The translations under genes were made by a program, and so were the position numbers. Positions 10,266 through 21,345 of a stretch of 64,000 bases of DNA are shown here, piece by piece. The stretch is from Branchipolynoe longqiensis. Taxonomy: Eukaryota > Annelida > Polychaeta > Phyllodocida > Polynoidae. Below the pieces are notes generated by a model. It saw only the letters and a program-made list of their open reading frames with translations, ran no database searches and was not told the DNA's origin. The stretch covers positions 62,001 through 126,000 of the forward strand of contig JASIRB010000185.1 of assembly GCA_030323885.1 (NCBI GenBank), in the 5' to 3' direction. The stretch's first letter is position 1. Every line of letters begins with the position of its first letter.

Positions 10266-10773
10266 GCAGGGCCTATCTTTCATATTTGCAGGTACGCAGC
10301 TGCGTACCACCTGAGATTACAAATAATCTTTTTTAAATTAAAAATATATGATGTTTGATAGCTTTTTATTCCATTGTATTTTATTCTAATAGTGTTTTAT
10401 TCTAACAGCGCTTCATCCCATTGTTGAAAAAGTCTGGGTAAAACCTGAAAATCCCAAGCTAGGCCCCCTATTGTGTGTGGCATCTCGCCCAGGGAGAGGT
10501 GAGTGTACCTCACAACAGTATGTCAAAAGGGCTGCGGCTTTCCTCCTAATTTGTTTGGCCATGTCTCAAACACGTCATGGTGCCTGCCAGTTTTGTGTCG
10601 TGACAGGAAAAATAAGTTCGCGTTTTCTTTTTTCCTTTTACTCACTGGGTATATTTTTTCAGAAGGAATAGTTACAGTGGCAGTGACAACGCTCATCAGA
10701 CATATAGCATAGTTACATTACACAAGTGGTTTTCTTGTTACATTAATCACCATAGTAACATGTGTGTTGTGAC
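10266..10773. other. No recognised repeat
   Basis: Two overlapping short frames around 10471-10712 have no recognisable domain. A pyrimidine tract and AG near 10650-10662 look like a 3' splice site but lack support. Confidence 0.3.
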
Positions 10774-10994
10774 TTCTGAGTTCCGCTGGTCCCTCAGGAA
10801 GGACTGAAGCTGTGTCCCAGAGCACCGGGTCCCAGCAATAGCTTACATGGCAGAAAGTTGGGGGGTCGGGATATTGTAAATACACATATACCATGATACA
10901 TAAAGTAAAAACACTAATGTAAAAATAATTGCTATAATTTCACTGAAATCATGAGAAACAAATGTATGGTAAGAACCGTACCAAGTTTGGTCGT

Positions 10995-11730
10995 CAGGGG
11001 CCATATGCAGGAGTCGGTGTTACCGAGCCAAAACGCGTTTAGAGGGGATTTCTGGTTTAGCGCCGAAAAGTCGGTATGCACCAGTCAGTGATAGGCCTAA
11101 CACCAAAACCTTAAACGAGGTTAGGGTAACCCTGATCCATAGGTGGTTTAAGGTTGGTGTTAGGCATCGATTAGGCCCAAATCTATTCAATGCGATCATA
11201 TTTGACAGAATTACATAGGCAATAAGTGAAATTTCAGCAAATTAACCCTAAATTCGAAGCAATATTAACGCTGCCGCCGTAACAGCGGCGATATTAATAG
11301 TTATATTTTCGAATCGACGAACGTAAAGTAAACAAATCGCCGCCGCCGCCGCATCGACGTCGCTTTCCATACTGGCGGTGGCGGCGGTTTGTTTACTGTA
11401 CCTTCGTCAATTCGAAAATAGAACTATTAATATCGCCGCCAATGTGGCGGTAGCCTTAATAACGCTTTGACTTTAGCGTTAAATTGATAAAATTTCACTT
11501 ATTGCGTATGTAATTCTGTTAAATATGATCACATTCAATAGATTTGAGCCTAATATATGGCTACAAACGCAGAGGAATTTCCCAAATCTATACTTCACGT
11601 TTAGCTATAATGAAAGTGTTACGTGCTCCTGCATATGACTTGACACAGGTCCCGACTTCAGTGATAGCTAAATGGTAACAGGCTCTAACACCAAACCCCG
11701 CTAACACTGACTCCTGCATATGGCCCCTGG
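10995..11730. mobile_element. 735-bp nearly self-complementary foldback element
   Basis: Ends CAGGGGCCATATGCAGGAGTC and GACTCCTGCATATGGCCCCTG are perfect complements. Interior halves also pair (AAATATGATCACATTCAATAG with its counterpart near 11190; TTTGTTTACTG near 11389 with AGTAAACAAA near 11328). The symmetry centre, near 11362, is rich in CGCCGCCGCC. The whole element can fold into one long hairpin. It interrupts E element copy 1. Confidence 0.85.
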
Positions 11731-11760
11731 AGGCGTGTGGTTATAGGGGCAAGGTTTTAA

Positions 11761-12219
11761 AGCCCCTGTCACACCTCGCCGGATTGAGGAAACGGATAGA
11801 GCAGGACAAAAATATTCTAGTCCGGTGTGATTCAGACGTGAAATGTATCAATTATGTCATGGACTGTAACGGATGGGTAACAGATGGTAATGGACAGGTA
11901 ATGGACAGATAATGGATGGGTAACAGATGGTAATGGTTGATAACATATGTAATGATCAACGGACAATTCAGTATACAAAAAGCACTATAGCTAAGGACAA
12001 CGGACGTGTAATGGATATGGAACGGACAGTAGCGGATAATAACCGCATACATCAGTCCAGCGCGATCAGTTACAAGTTTTGTGCATGCTCAAAACTTGTA
12101 ACAGATCGGGCCAGATATCAATGGATATGCAACGGACACAAACCAGACTTTGTCGGATATCAACAGACTTTGTTCGGTTTCTTTCCGTTTCCCCAATCCG
12201 GCGAGGTGTGACAGAGCCT
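11761..12219. mobile_element. H-MITE 1 (PIF/Harbinger-like)
   Basis: Inverted ends begin AGCCCCTGTCACACCTCGCC and continue for about 40 bp with few mismatches. TAA lies on both sides. The interior has degenerate GGATGGGTAACAGATGG repeats. The E copy at 24231 shows the uninterrupted target (ATTTAAACTCTCC near 24344). Confidence 0.85.
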
Positions 12220-12416
12220 TAAAGTATAGAGTCCATAGTGAAGGATAGGGCTGGAGCTGGTACCAACCCCAACTTCCACTGTGTCAGCTGAAGCTGCGAC
12301 CTGGCGTGTTGGGTTGCAGCTTCAGTCTTGAGGGACCAGCGAAACTAGGAAGACATGTATTAGATAGTACGGTAAAACATCCAAGCAACCACCTCCACAT
12401 CCCAACCACTCCCCTA

Positions 12417-12451
12417 TATCGATTGCTTTATTTGGGTCCCAAACGATCGCC
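12417..12451 (+). repeat. 35-bp exact repeat, copy 2
   Basis: Identical to 7691-7725. It is followed by a separate foldback at 12479-12555. Confidence 0.75.
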
Positions 12452-12478
12452 CATAAAATAACATTGTGACGATAAAAA

Positions 12479-12555
12479 AAACCTCCCTAAACCGACCACC
12501 TTCCTAAATGGACCATTTAAAGTCGGTACCATGGTTGGTCGATTTAGAGAGCTTT
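12479..12555. repeat. Short foldback
   Basis: CCTCCCTAAACCGACCA pairs imperfectly with TGGTCGATTTAGAGAG about 40 bp away. It may be a decayed minimal TIR element. Confidence 0.55.
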
Positions 12556-12705
12556 TGCTGTATTACTATTCTAGTAACCTCACAAGGAAGTTTATAATGT
12601 GTGCTAATTACATGATTTATTTAATGCACGCACAAAGTATACAGTGTGGTAGTCTGCACGACCTCTCAGGCAAGGAGCCACATCGACAGGCAGCCTGGAT
12701 AGGGT

Positions 12706-13067
12706 TTGTTTGTTGTTGGGGTTTTACGTCCTACTAGGATGTAAAACCCATAGGACTCCTAGCAACATCTATGGTCATATCAGGATGAGTACCGACTTGT
12801 GACAGTGCGCACTCATGGCGATTTTATAGTGCTGCCCCATTAGGAAACTAGACCACCAGCACCATGACCCGATATCCCACACAGTCACATTATCCTGCCA
12901 TCGTGCTAACCAGTCCTCGTCCTATCATATTAGTGCCGATTGCCAGGCCAGGTAGTTACAATACAAGTATTAATTATGTATGTCATTGGTTTGACTCGGC
13001 TGAGATTCGAACTCTGGACCTTCCGCACGGGAAGAATGCACTTTGACCACTGTGTCCGGTTACACGT
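12706..13067 (-). mobile_element. SINE-A, full length, inside SINE-Q
   Basis: Reverse-strand tail, body and head (ending near GACCACTGTGTCCGG). A 9-bp target duplication GGATAGGGT is at 12697-12705 and 13068-13076. The tail region contains a small internal repeat (ACGTCCTACTAGGATGTAAA). Confidence 0.85.
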
Positions 13068-13242
13068 GGATAGGGTCATGCAACAGGGAGTCTAGGTAGT
13101 GTAATGGTTAGCACACACGCACCGGAATGCATGACGTGGGTTCGAATCCTATTCTAGGTGCAACATTTTCCATTTTATCACCCCCAATGATATTGGTTCC
13201 GTGACCAGGATCCCATAAAGCTATGTGATATATGGTTGTTAA

Positions 13243-13587
13243 AGTTACATAGCCCGATGGTTTAGAATTTCTGCCATTTTTCTGAGATAAATATATTTAA
13301 TTGGTTGTTATAACCTACCTTACTTTAGTTTGAAGTAACTTTCATTTTGAATGGCTAATGTTTGAGATACTTAAAGTGCAAACATCCTAAATTGATTTTG
13401 GCAAGCATGCCAAAACTCTCACCATAGGCTTCTGCAGTAACAGGTTCTGTTAAATTGACTCAGTATTACCTTCTGTGTGGCAACAAATGTTTAATAAGTG
13501 CACCAGTATCTAAGTTAGATATGTAGAATCAAATCTAGGTGAATGTTTTTGTTTTGAAAATTTGATGCTTCATCGGACTATGCAGCT
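13243..13587. mobile_element. T-MITE copy 5, inside SINE-Q
   Basis: Ends GTTACATAGCCCGATG and CATCGGACTATGCAGC, flanked by TTAA at 13239-13242 and 13588-13591. Confidence 0.9.
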
Positions 13588-13861
13588 TTAAGACTATCCT
13601 GTATAAGTGCATTGCGTGTATACATATATTTAATTGAAGCATTTAAGGAAGTAAACCATTTAAAAGACTTATAATTCCAGGAAGACGAGTGTAGTAATTA
13701 GCACAGTCCTTTCAAGCAAGGAGCCGCATAGACAGCTAGGCATGGACAGGCTGATGGAAAAGGGAGTCTAGGTAGTGTAATGGTTAGCACGCTAGCCCTG
13801 GAATGCATGAGGTGTGGGTTTGAGTCCTGCTCCAGGCACAACATTTCCTATATTCATCATC

Positions 13862-14398
13862 AAACCGTGACTAGTTTATTTTACATGAGAGCAACATCCA
13901 AGGTGTGGAGTGCCCAAACGGTAAAGGAACGACAAATTCCTGACCTAAAAACTTACAAAAATTATCTGTGCAAAATATGCTAGGAAACCCCCACTAAGCT
14001 GCACTGCATGGCCCACCAGCGGGATGCCCAATGGCACGGCCCACCAGCGGGACGCCCAATGGAAGGTAACCATGTCAAAAGTAGCCAGATAACACACCAC
14101 ACAGCTACGTACAAGCCTATGATATGTAAATAGGAGTAGGCTAGTCTAGTATTAAGAATAGAACAAAATAAAATACATATATGCCAAGAGAAAAAAAACA
14201 ACTAACATAGGCTACTAACCAGACCAACCAACTATCTATCTGCTACTGAAATGCAGGCAATCAAATACCTTATCAGCAGCCACTGTGTGGTAAGATAATG
14301 CCAACACTACAACTGGCCAGCATTGAAAACAAGCCTGGGTACCCGGGCTTATATGCTATGGACAGTATAAATACAGCCTCAATAAAAATTTTTTTAAA
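13862..14398 (+). mobile_element. LINE-C 3' end, 5'-truncated
   Basis: Matches, inverted, 32628-33303. It comprises the last ~35 codons of a LINE reading frame plus about 400 bp of 3' untranslated sequence ending CCTCAATAAAAATTTTTTT, with AATAAA near the end. The SINE-Q text AACATTTCC...TTCATCA occurs on both sides, suggesting a long, now diverged target duplication. Confidence 0.75.
13886..13983 (+). pseudogene. LINE-C C-terminal coding remnant
   Basis: The frame ends with VWSAQTVKERQIPDLKTYKN and about seven more residues before TAG at 13981-13983. It parallels the C-terminus encoded on the reverse strand at 33069-33365. Such a tail follows the reverse-transcriptase domain in many non-LTR elements. 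No catalytic motif is present, so it is a dead fragment. Confidence 0.65.
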
Positions 14399-14726
14399 CA
14401 TTTCCAATTTTCATCACCCACGCCCCATAACACTACTTTATTTTACATGACAATGTTGATAACTTTTAATTGAATTAATTACTAATACAATGATGTGTGT
14501 CCTTCCCTGCTCCTTCACAATAAAAGAGACACACCGCCCTTGAGTGCTGCTAGACACATATTGAAACCAACTGTTGCTTGGTAATGGCATGACTGATCTA
14601 GACTCTGAACTGGCCAATCATGGTTGGCTGTAATTTGCCGCAGCTGTCTGGTACCGTGCTGGGGAGGTATGAGCCCACACAAACAAGTACTAGAGCCACG
14701 TTCATCATTCATCATGCCCAATGTGA

Positions 14727-14877
14727 AGCAGATGGTCTAGCGGTACAGTTCCCACTGCCCATGTGGAACGCTGTGCGGCTGTAGGTTCGATCCCAAGTCC
14801 AGTCAAACCAAAAACTAACAACATTAAACAAATTGGCACTTGTTATCCCTTCCTCACCTGACTGGACATTATTATGT
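14727..14877 (+). mobile_element. SINE-A-type head, 3'-truncated
   Basis: The head GATGGTCTAGCGGTACAG with B-box-like GGTTCGATCCC is followed by a degraded start of the body. It runs into a reverse SINE-A. Confidence 0.6.
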
Positions 14878-15115
14878 TTTTCTTGTTGGGGTTTTGCGTC
14901 CTAGCAACATCTAAGGTAATCAGGATGGGCTATCGACTTGTAGCAGTGCTCACTCATAGCCTCCCACTCAGTCACTTGATTCTGACACTGATGAAACCCA
15001 ATCCTTGCATTGTTCATGTTATTGCGGAAAAGAATAATCCTACGAGTGCCGATCGCCAGGCCAGGTTGCGACTGAAGTATCAATGTTGTGCGGTTTTGGT
15101 TTAACGCTGCTGTGA
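14878..15115 (-). mobile_element. SINE-A, diverged
   Basis: GTTGGGGTTTTGCGTCCTAG, CCACTCAGTCAC and GCCGATCGCCAGGCCAGG are present, with the middle of the body lost. Confidence 0.7.
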
Positions 15116-15414
15116 ATCGATCCCACAACCATATGATATAGAGATTGTCCCTCTCATAGCGTTTGTAAGCGTGTATGTAATTCAGACAGTTGCTCTCTTT
15201 AACTGTGGGCTTGTTCGACTGATATTTACTGTTGCTCTTTAACTTAGGAGTTGCTCTTTAACTTAGGATTTCAACTTCCCTCCTTAAAAAAAAAAAGAAG
15301 TTAAATTTGCGAGCGTGTGCTTTTTAAAATAGAGTTAATAGCCCCATTTTGCGTATTCTATTTGCACGATGCTAACAGGAAGGCATGGACTGGGGGGCAC
15401 CGGTCACACAGAGA
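15116..15414. other. Spacer, no recognised feature
   Basis: Three spaced GTTGCTCTTTAACT-like phrases near 15190-15265 form a tiny irregular repeat. Nothing else recognised. Confidence 0.4.
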
Positions 15415-16216
15415 GACGGGGATAGACAGAGAAGACACAGACACACATACACATAGAGAGAGATGGAGAAAGAGAGACAGACAGAAACAGAGAGACAGAC
15501 GCAGAAACATAGAAACATACGGAGAAACAGAGAGACAGATGGAGAAACAGAGAGACAGACAGAGAAACATAGAGACAGACAGAGAAACATAGAGACAGAC
15601 TGAGAAACATAGAGACAGACAGAGAAACATAGAGACAGACGGAGAAACATAGAGACAGAATGAGAAACATAGAGACAGATTGAGAACCATAGAGACTGAC
15701 GGAGAAACATAGTGACAAAGGGAGAAACCAGAGACAGATGCAGAAAAACAGAGACATGGGAAGTCAGGCAGACAGAGACATAACATGCAGGCACACACAG
15801 ATGTAGGCTGAGGGAGACGGGCAAACAGATACATACCGAAACAGACAGATAAATAACCAGAGAGACAGAGACATAAACAAACAGAAGAATACAGATACAG
15901 ACAGATACAGACAGATAGATACAGATAGATACATACAGATACAGGCAGATATAGACAGATAAATAACGAGAGAGAGACAGAAACAGACACAGACAGAAGA
16001 ATGCAGATACAGACAGGTACAGACAGATACCGACAGATACCGACATACAGATACCGACAGTTACAGACAAGAAAGATACAGAGATACTTACTGAGACATA
16101 CATAGCCTAGTTACATACAGATACAGATACAGGCAGATACAGAGAGAGAGAGAGAGAGACAGAGAGAGAGACAGAGAGACAGACAGAGAGACAGACAGAA
16201 AGACAGACAGACAGAG
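15415..16216. repeat. GACAGA-rich minisatellite, partly 20-bp period
   Basis: From about 15480 to 15720 the unit AGAGAAACATAGAGACAGAC repeats with a 20-bp period. After that the DNA is irregular GATACAGACA and GAGAGACAGA. The reverse-strand frames of 117-243 residues are low-complexity serine, leucine, valine and cysteine strings with no domain. Confidence 0.85.
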
Positions 16217-16251
16217 AGACAGAATATGTAGGGGTGAAATGCGGCAATTTC

Positions 16252-16378
16252 CTACACGATTCCCTGACAGTGCAAAATCTATGGGAGAAGATCCGCGCTT
16301 ACACGGAAATTTGCCGTCGGTGTAATAATGTCGGCTTGATTTGCGTGGGTTTTTTTTGGAGACCACTTTCCTCCCTGA
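16252..16378 (+). repeat. Unclassified dispersed repeat U1, copy 1
   Basis: Shares GATTCCCTGACAGTGC, GTCGGTGTAATAAT and TTGGAGACCACTTTC with 17995-18118 in the same orientation. The two copies bracket the 23-bp and 18-bp satellites. Confidence 0.7.
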
Positions 16379-16639
16379 CGCCTGTTCGCCGTGCCGTACT
16401 CTATGTACGCCCCTTACAGAACGTCGAGCGGGCCACAGTGCTTGACGATTAATTGGTGACATCACCATTACCACCGGCTGACTCACTCGCTACACGCGCA
16501 TTCAATCTCTGCGTGGGGGCCATTGTCATGTAATTAATATAACGGGGGGTAGTTTTTTTCTTCTCAATTCTGCCTCACCTAATTGTATGTCACAATTTAT
16601 CAAAGGTCACTTCGCCACTCGACCCAGGGCAGGAGCAGT

Positions 16640-16973
16640 TTAACGTGACAATAGGCGCTCCATGTACCTGACAATCGGCGCCTCATACATCTGACAATGG
16701 GTGCCCAATGTGTCTGACAATGGGCACCCCCTACATCTAACAATGGGTTCCCCATACATCTGACAGTGAGTTCTCCAAGCATCTGACAATGGTTGCCCCA
16801 TACATCTGACAATGGGTGCACCTGTGTCTGACAATGGATGCAGCGGGTATCTGACAATACATCTAACATCTAACAATGGGTGCTCCATGTGTCTCACAAT
16901 GGGTGCCCCATGCATCTGACAATGGATTCCCCATACATCTGACAGTGAGTGCCCCATTTCTCTGAAAATGCGC
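16640..16973. repeat. 23-bp satellite, left block
   Basis: Degenerate tandem units of about 23 bp resembling CATCTGACAATGGGTGCCCC. Because 23 is not a multiple of three, reverse-strand frames cycle through three peptide motifs (SLSDV, HCQM, PIVR), giving a misleading repetitive open frame. Confidence 0.85.
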
Positions 16974-17402
16974 GCAGGTATTGCAGTATCTACCTGCTAA
17001 AATACCTCAGGGAGTTTGACGCCCCTGCCTTGCAAAGTTATAAACCACTGCCTTGTGGTGTACAGGTACCTGATAGAACCAAAGGCTAAGGGAGCAAACC
17101 CTAACAGAAAACCATGCTTCCGAGGCAGCATTAAGGGCGGTGATGAATGGAACTCCCAACACATCCCGACCAGCCACTGCAGGGACAAATAGTTTGCACC
17201 TGTCTTGACGTGTTCTTGCCGGTGTGAGACCTCTAGTTGCTCCCCGAGAGAGTGCTGCTAGTAACTTGCAAAAGCCAACAGCACTTCAACACTTTGCAAG
17301 CAGCTTTTATGAAATGCACAACCGCACAAAATAGCGGCGGTTAAGAAATAAAAGCAGTCTTTGTCGCATTCCGACCGACAGCATGATGATGATGATGATG
17401 AT
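16974..17402 (+). mobile_element. LINE-B-like 3' end inserted in the satellite
   Basis: Its end (AAAGCAGTCTTTGTCGCATT, then CCGACCGACAGC and ATG/GAT repeats) matches the end of the LINE at 40700-40738. The upstream ~370 bp are diverged and non-coding. It splits the 23-bp satellite in two. Confidence 0.7.
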
Positions 17403-17565
17403 GTGTCTAACAATTGATGCCCATGTGTCTGACAATGGGAACCCCAATCATCTGACAATGGGCACCCCATATATCTAGCAATCGATACCCCATGTGCCTG
17501 ACAATGGATTCCCCATGTGTCTGACAATGGGCACCCCCTATATCTGATAATATCTGCTCCATGTG
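17403..17565. repeat. 23-bp satellite, right block
   Basis: Continuation of the TCTGACAATGGGNACCCC units after the LINE fragment. Confidence 0.85.
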
Positions 17566-17790
17566 ACTGACCCACTTACGAAAGTGACTCATATGACTCA
17601 CTGGTCCCAGGTGACTCACTGGTCCCAGGTAACTCACTGGTCCATTGTGACTCACCGGCCCATGTGACTCACCAGTACTATGTGACTCACTGGTCCCACC
17701 TGACTCACTGGTCCCACATCATTAACTGGTCCCACGTGACTGACTGGTCCCATGTGACTCATTGCTCCCAAGTGACTCATTTCCGGGGAG
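17566..17790. repeat. 18-bp satellite
   Basis: About 12 degenerate units of GTGACTCACTGGTCCCAT. It directly adjoins the 23-bp satellite but has an unrelated unit. Confidence 0.85.
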
Positions 17791-17994
17791 TTGTTTTATT
17801 TACCGATTAACGTTAAACAAAATGCCAAGGAATCAGGATGTATACAACAACACTTGGGTATTTCGAATCCCGTTCTTAGTTATATAACCTTAGATGGTGC
17901 TAGAACATAAACCTAAACAAGAGCGGGTTAGATATGGGCGATAATATAGGCGGGCACAACAATGATAGTTGAAACCTGACTTCCGGTATTTGCC

Positions 17995-18118
17995 CGCGAT
18001 TCCCTGACAGTGCTAATCCTAACGCAGGAAATCCGCGTTTTCGCGGAAATTCCACGTCGGTGTAATAATCTCAGCTTGATTTCCGCGTTTTTTGTTGGAG
18101 ACCACTTTCATCCCTGAG
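17995..18118 (+). repeat. Dispersed repeat U1, copy 2
   Basis: Direct repeat of 16252-16378, with inner CGCGGAAAT and CCGCGTTT motifs. Confidence 0.7.
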
Positions 18119-19086
18119 TTAATTGCCTGTGCCACAATCAACTTTCTGCATTTTCCAATCACAACTTTCTCCTATATATCATAATATATGTGACGTCAGA
18201 ATAGACAGTAGGAAAGGACCCGTGCTTTTATCCATTAGTTAATTACAAGGAATTTTGTTAAACATAATTTATTCAACTCTGGCTGAAAAAGCTACGTTCT
18301 ATCAAATGTACCCTTTTGTTGGGAGGTATGCTTTCAAGTTTCAGTAAGATTAATTGCAGTGTTGGAGTATCCCTGAATGACTTATTTATTTCTCATTCCG
18401 AGTGTAGTCCTGCGTATATCTACGAAAAATATTGGTGCAGTGTACTATCTTCCTGAAAATAACCTCTAACAACACAACAACGTCTAACCGCACAAACCAT
18501 TAGACAATATATTATATATATATATATATATTATATATATTATTTTTATTATATGTATTAATTATATATATATTATTGTTATTATATGTATTATATATAT
18601 AGTATGTGTACTACAGTAGTATATATATTACGTACATTATATAGATCATATCTGTGTTTTTTGTTAATGGTCGCTATCTCAAAAGTGATAACAATTAACA
18701 TATATATCAATGACCCATATCTCTAAAGGCGCTGACCTGGTTTAATGGCGAGCTGTATGATAAAGACACAGTTTAAATTACTGCGATGTTAGTGATCACA
18801 GAATAACATGTATCGTATTTCGTCCATTAACAATGGGATGATTGTGTACTTTTTTAGTTCTTATTATGTTTAATTGTGAGGATGGAATGAATTGTTGTGA
18901 GATTAGCACGTATAACTATAAACACGCAGGCGTTCAAGATATATTTGTAGTATGTTATGTTTTGGTTTCAACGGGCAGTGGTTTCTTGACCTCTAGCCTC
19001 AGGGTCAAACATTGGTGAAATCGCTTATTCACCGAATAAATTCTAATGCCAGTGCTACAGCGCTGGTCTTCCGGCCACAACATATA
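18119..19086. other. AT-rich spacer with (TA)n at 18508-18625
   Basis: An interrupted TATATA microsatellite. The remainder shows no coding signal and no relation to the families here. Confidence 0.6.
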
Positions 19087-21345
19087 TGCAGAGGCCCCAA
19101 GTAGATAAGGGTGTGAGATCTCCATTATACAGACATTGTAAATAGCGAGAAATAGCAGGTAGATAAGCGTGTGAGTAGGGAGATCTCCCTAATACACACA
19201 TTGTAAATACGGAAAATAGCAGGTAGATAATGGTGTGAGTAGGGAGATCTCCCTAATACACACGTTGTAAATATGGAGAAATAGCAGGTAGATAAGGATG
19301 TGAGTAGGGAGATCTCCCTAATACACACATTGTAAATAAGGAGAAATAGCAGGTAGATAAGAGTGTGTGTAGGGAGATCTCCCTAATACACACATTGTAA
19401 ATACGGAGAAATAGCAGGTAGATAACGGTGTGAGTAGGGAGATCTCCCTAATACACACATTGTAAATAGGGAGAAATAGCAGGTAGATAAGGGTGTGAGT
19501 AGAGAGATCTCCCTAATACACAAATTGTAAATATGGAGAAATAGCAGTTAGATAAGGGTGTGAGTAGGGAGATCTCCCTAAAACACAAATTGTAAATATG
19601 GAGAAATAACAGGTAGATAAGGGTGTGAGTAGGGAGATCTCCCTAATACACACATTGTAAACAAGGATGAATAGCAGGTAGATAAGGGTGTGAGTAGGGA
19701 GATCTCCCTAATACACACATTGTAAATAGGGAGAAATAGCAGGTAGATAAGGGTGTGAGTAGAGAGATCTCCCTAATACACACATTGTAAATAAGGAGAA
19801 ATAGCAAGTAGATAAGAGTGTGAGTAGGGAGATCTCCCTAATACACACATTGTAAATAAGGACGAATAGCAGGTAGATAAGAGTGTGAGTAGGGAGATCT
19901 CCCTAATACACAAATTGTAAATATGGAGAAATAGCAGGTAGATAAGGATGTGAGTAGGGAGATCTCCCTAATACACACATTGTAAATAAGGAGAAATAGC
20001 AAGTAGATAAGAGTGTGAGTAGGGAGATCTCCCTAATACACACATTGTAAATAAGGACGAATAGCAGGTAGATAAGAGTGTGAGTAGGGAGATCGATTCC
20101 CTAATACACAAATTGTAAATATGGAGAAATAGCAGGTAGATAAGGATGTGAGTAGGGAGATCTCCCTAATACACACATTGTAAATAAGGAGAAATAGCAG
20201 GTAGATAAGGGTGTGAGTAGGGAGATCTCCCTAATCATCATCATCATCGTCATCATGCTGTCGGTCGCGATGCGACAAAGACTGCTTTCATTACTTGACT
20301 GCCGCTCTCCATTTAGCTCTCTGCTGTGAGAATCTCCCTAATACACAAATTGTAAATAGGGAGAAATAGCAGGTAGATAAGGGTGTGAGTAGGGAGATCT
20401 CCCGAATACACAAATTGTAAATAGGGAGAAATAGCAGGTAGATAAGTGTGTGAGTAGGGAGATCTCCCTAATACACACGTTGTAAATATGGAGAAATAGC
20501 AGGTAGATAAGGATGTGAGTAGGAGATCTCCCTAATACACACATTTTAAATAAGGAGAAATAGCAGGTAGATAAGAGTGTATGTCGGGAGATCTCCCTAA
20601 TACACAAATTGTAAATAAGGAGAAATAGCAGGTAGATAAGGATGTGAGTAGGGAGATCTCCGTAATACACAAATTGTAAATAAGGAGAAATAGCAGCTAG
20701 ATAAGGGTGTGAGTAGGGAGATCTCCCTAATACACACATTGTAAATAAGGAGAAATAGCAGGTAGATAAGAGTGTGTGTAGGGAGATCTCCCTAATACAC
20801 AAATTGTAAATAAGGAGAAATAGCAGGTAGATAAGGATGTGAGTAGGGAGATCTCCCTAATACACAAATTGTAAATAAGGAGAAATAGCAGGTAGATAAG
20901 GGTGTGAGTAGGGAGATCTCCCTAATACACACATTGTAAATAAGGAGAAATAGCAAGTAGATAAGAGTGTGAGTAGGGAGATCTCCCTAATACACACATT
21001 TTAAATAGGGAGAAATAGCAGGTAGATAAGGGTGTGAGTAGGGAGATCTCCCTAATACACACATTGTAAATATGGAGAAATAGCAGTTAGATAAGGGTGT
21101 GAGTAGGGAGATCTCCCTAATACACACATTGTAAATCGGGAGAAATAGCAGGTAGATCATAGTATGAGTGGGGAGATCTCCCGAATACACACATTGTAAA
21201 TAGGGAGAAATAACAGGTAGATAAAAGTGTGAGTGGGGAGATCTCCCGAATACACAAATTGTAAATAAGGAGAAATAGCAGATAGATAAGAGTGTGAGTA
21301 CGGAGACCTCCCGAATACACAAATTGTAAATAGGGAAAAATAGCA
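19087..21345. repeat. 65-bp satellite with a 16-bp palindrome per unit
   Basis: About 34 tandem units. Each carries TAGGGAGATCTCCCTA, a perfect 16-bp palindrome with a BglII site, followed by ATACACACATTGTAAATA and GGAGAAATAGCAGGTAGATA. A three-unit (195-bp) higher-order block near 19785-19980 is repeated at 19980-20175. The reverse-strand frames (up to 154 residues) are satellite artefacts. Confidence 0.95.
20235..20331 (-). mobile_element. LINE-B 3' end inserted in the 65-bp satellite
   Basis: Its reverse complement matches 40653-40738 almost exactly: the last codons, stop, 3' untranslated end and GAT-type tail. A 10-bp target duplication ATCTCCCTAA is at 20225-20234 and 20332-20341. Confidence 0.9.

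Larger units (their letters stand above)
10774..12350 (-). mobile_element. E element copy 1 with two nested insertions
   Basis: Arms of about 95 bp at 10774-10866 and 12255-12350 are inverted repeats (outer TTCCGCTGGTCCCTCAG and CCAGCGAAAC). Remaining interior pieces (10867-10994, 11731-11757, 12223-12254) align in reverse to the interior of the E element at 24231-25423, for example ACCAAGTTTGGT and AGGATAGGGCTG. The right arm also folds on itself through CTGAAGCTGC and GCAGCTTCAG. No transposase is visible. Target duplication not resolved. Confidence 0.75.
12643..14450 (+). mobile_element. SINE-Q dimer with three nested insertions
   Basis: SINE-Q pieces lie at 12643-12705, 13068-13242, 13588-13861 and 14399-14450. 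They include two tRNA-Gln-like heads (GTGTAATGGTTAGCAC near 13096 and 13777). The insertions are a reverse SINE-A, a T-MITE and a LINE-C 3' end. Removing them restores a dimer like that at 38254. Confidence 0.8.

Noticed and set aside
10774..12350. Hammerhead-like ribozyme suggested by CCAGCGAAAC in E arms
   Set aside because: The required CTGATGA core is missing and the paired stems do not fit.
15358..16103. Long reverse-strand open frames (117-243 residues) rich in Ser, Leu, Val, Cys
   Set aside because: They are read from a GACAGA-type minisatellite in several overlapping frames; composition only, no domain.
19087..21345. CRISPR-like array
   Set aside because: Units are contiguous 65-bp repeats without unique spacers, in animal DNA, with no cas genes.
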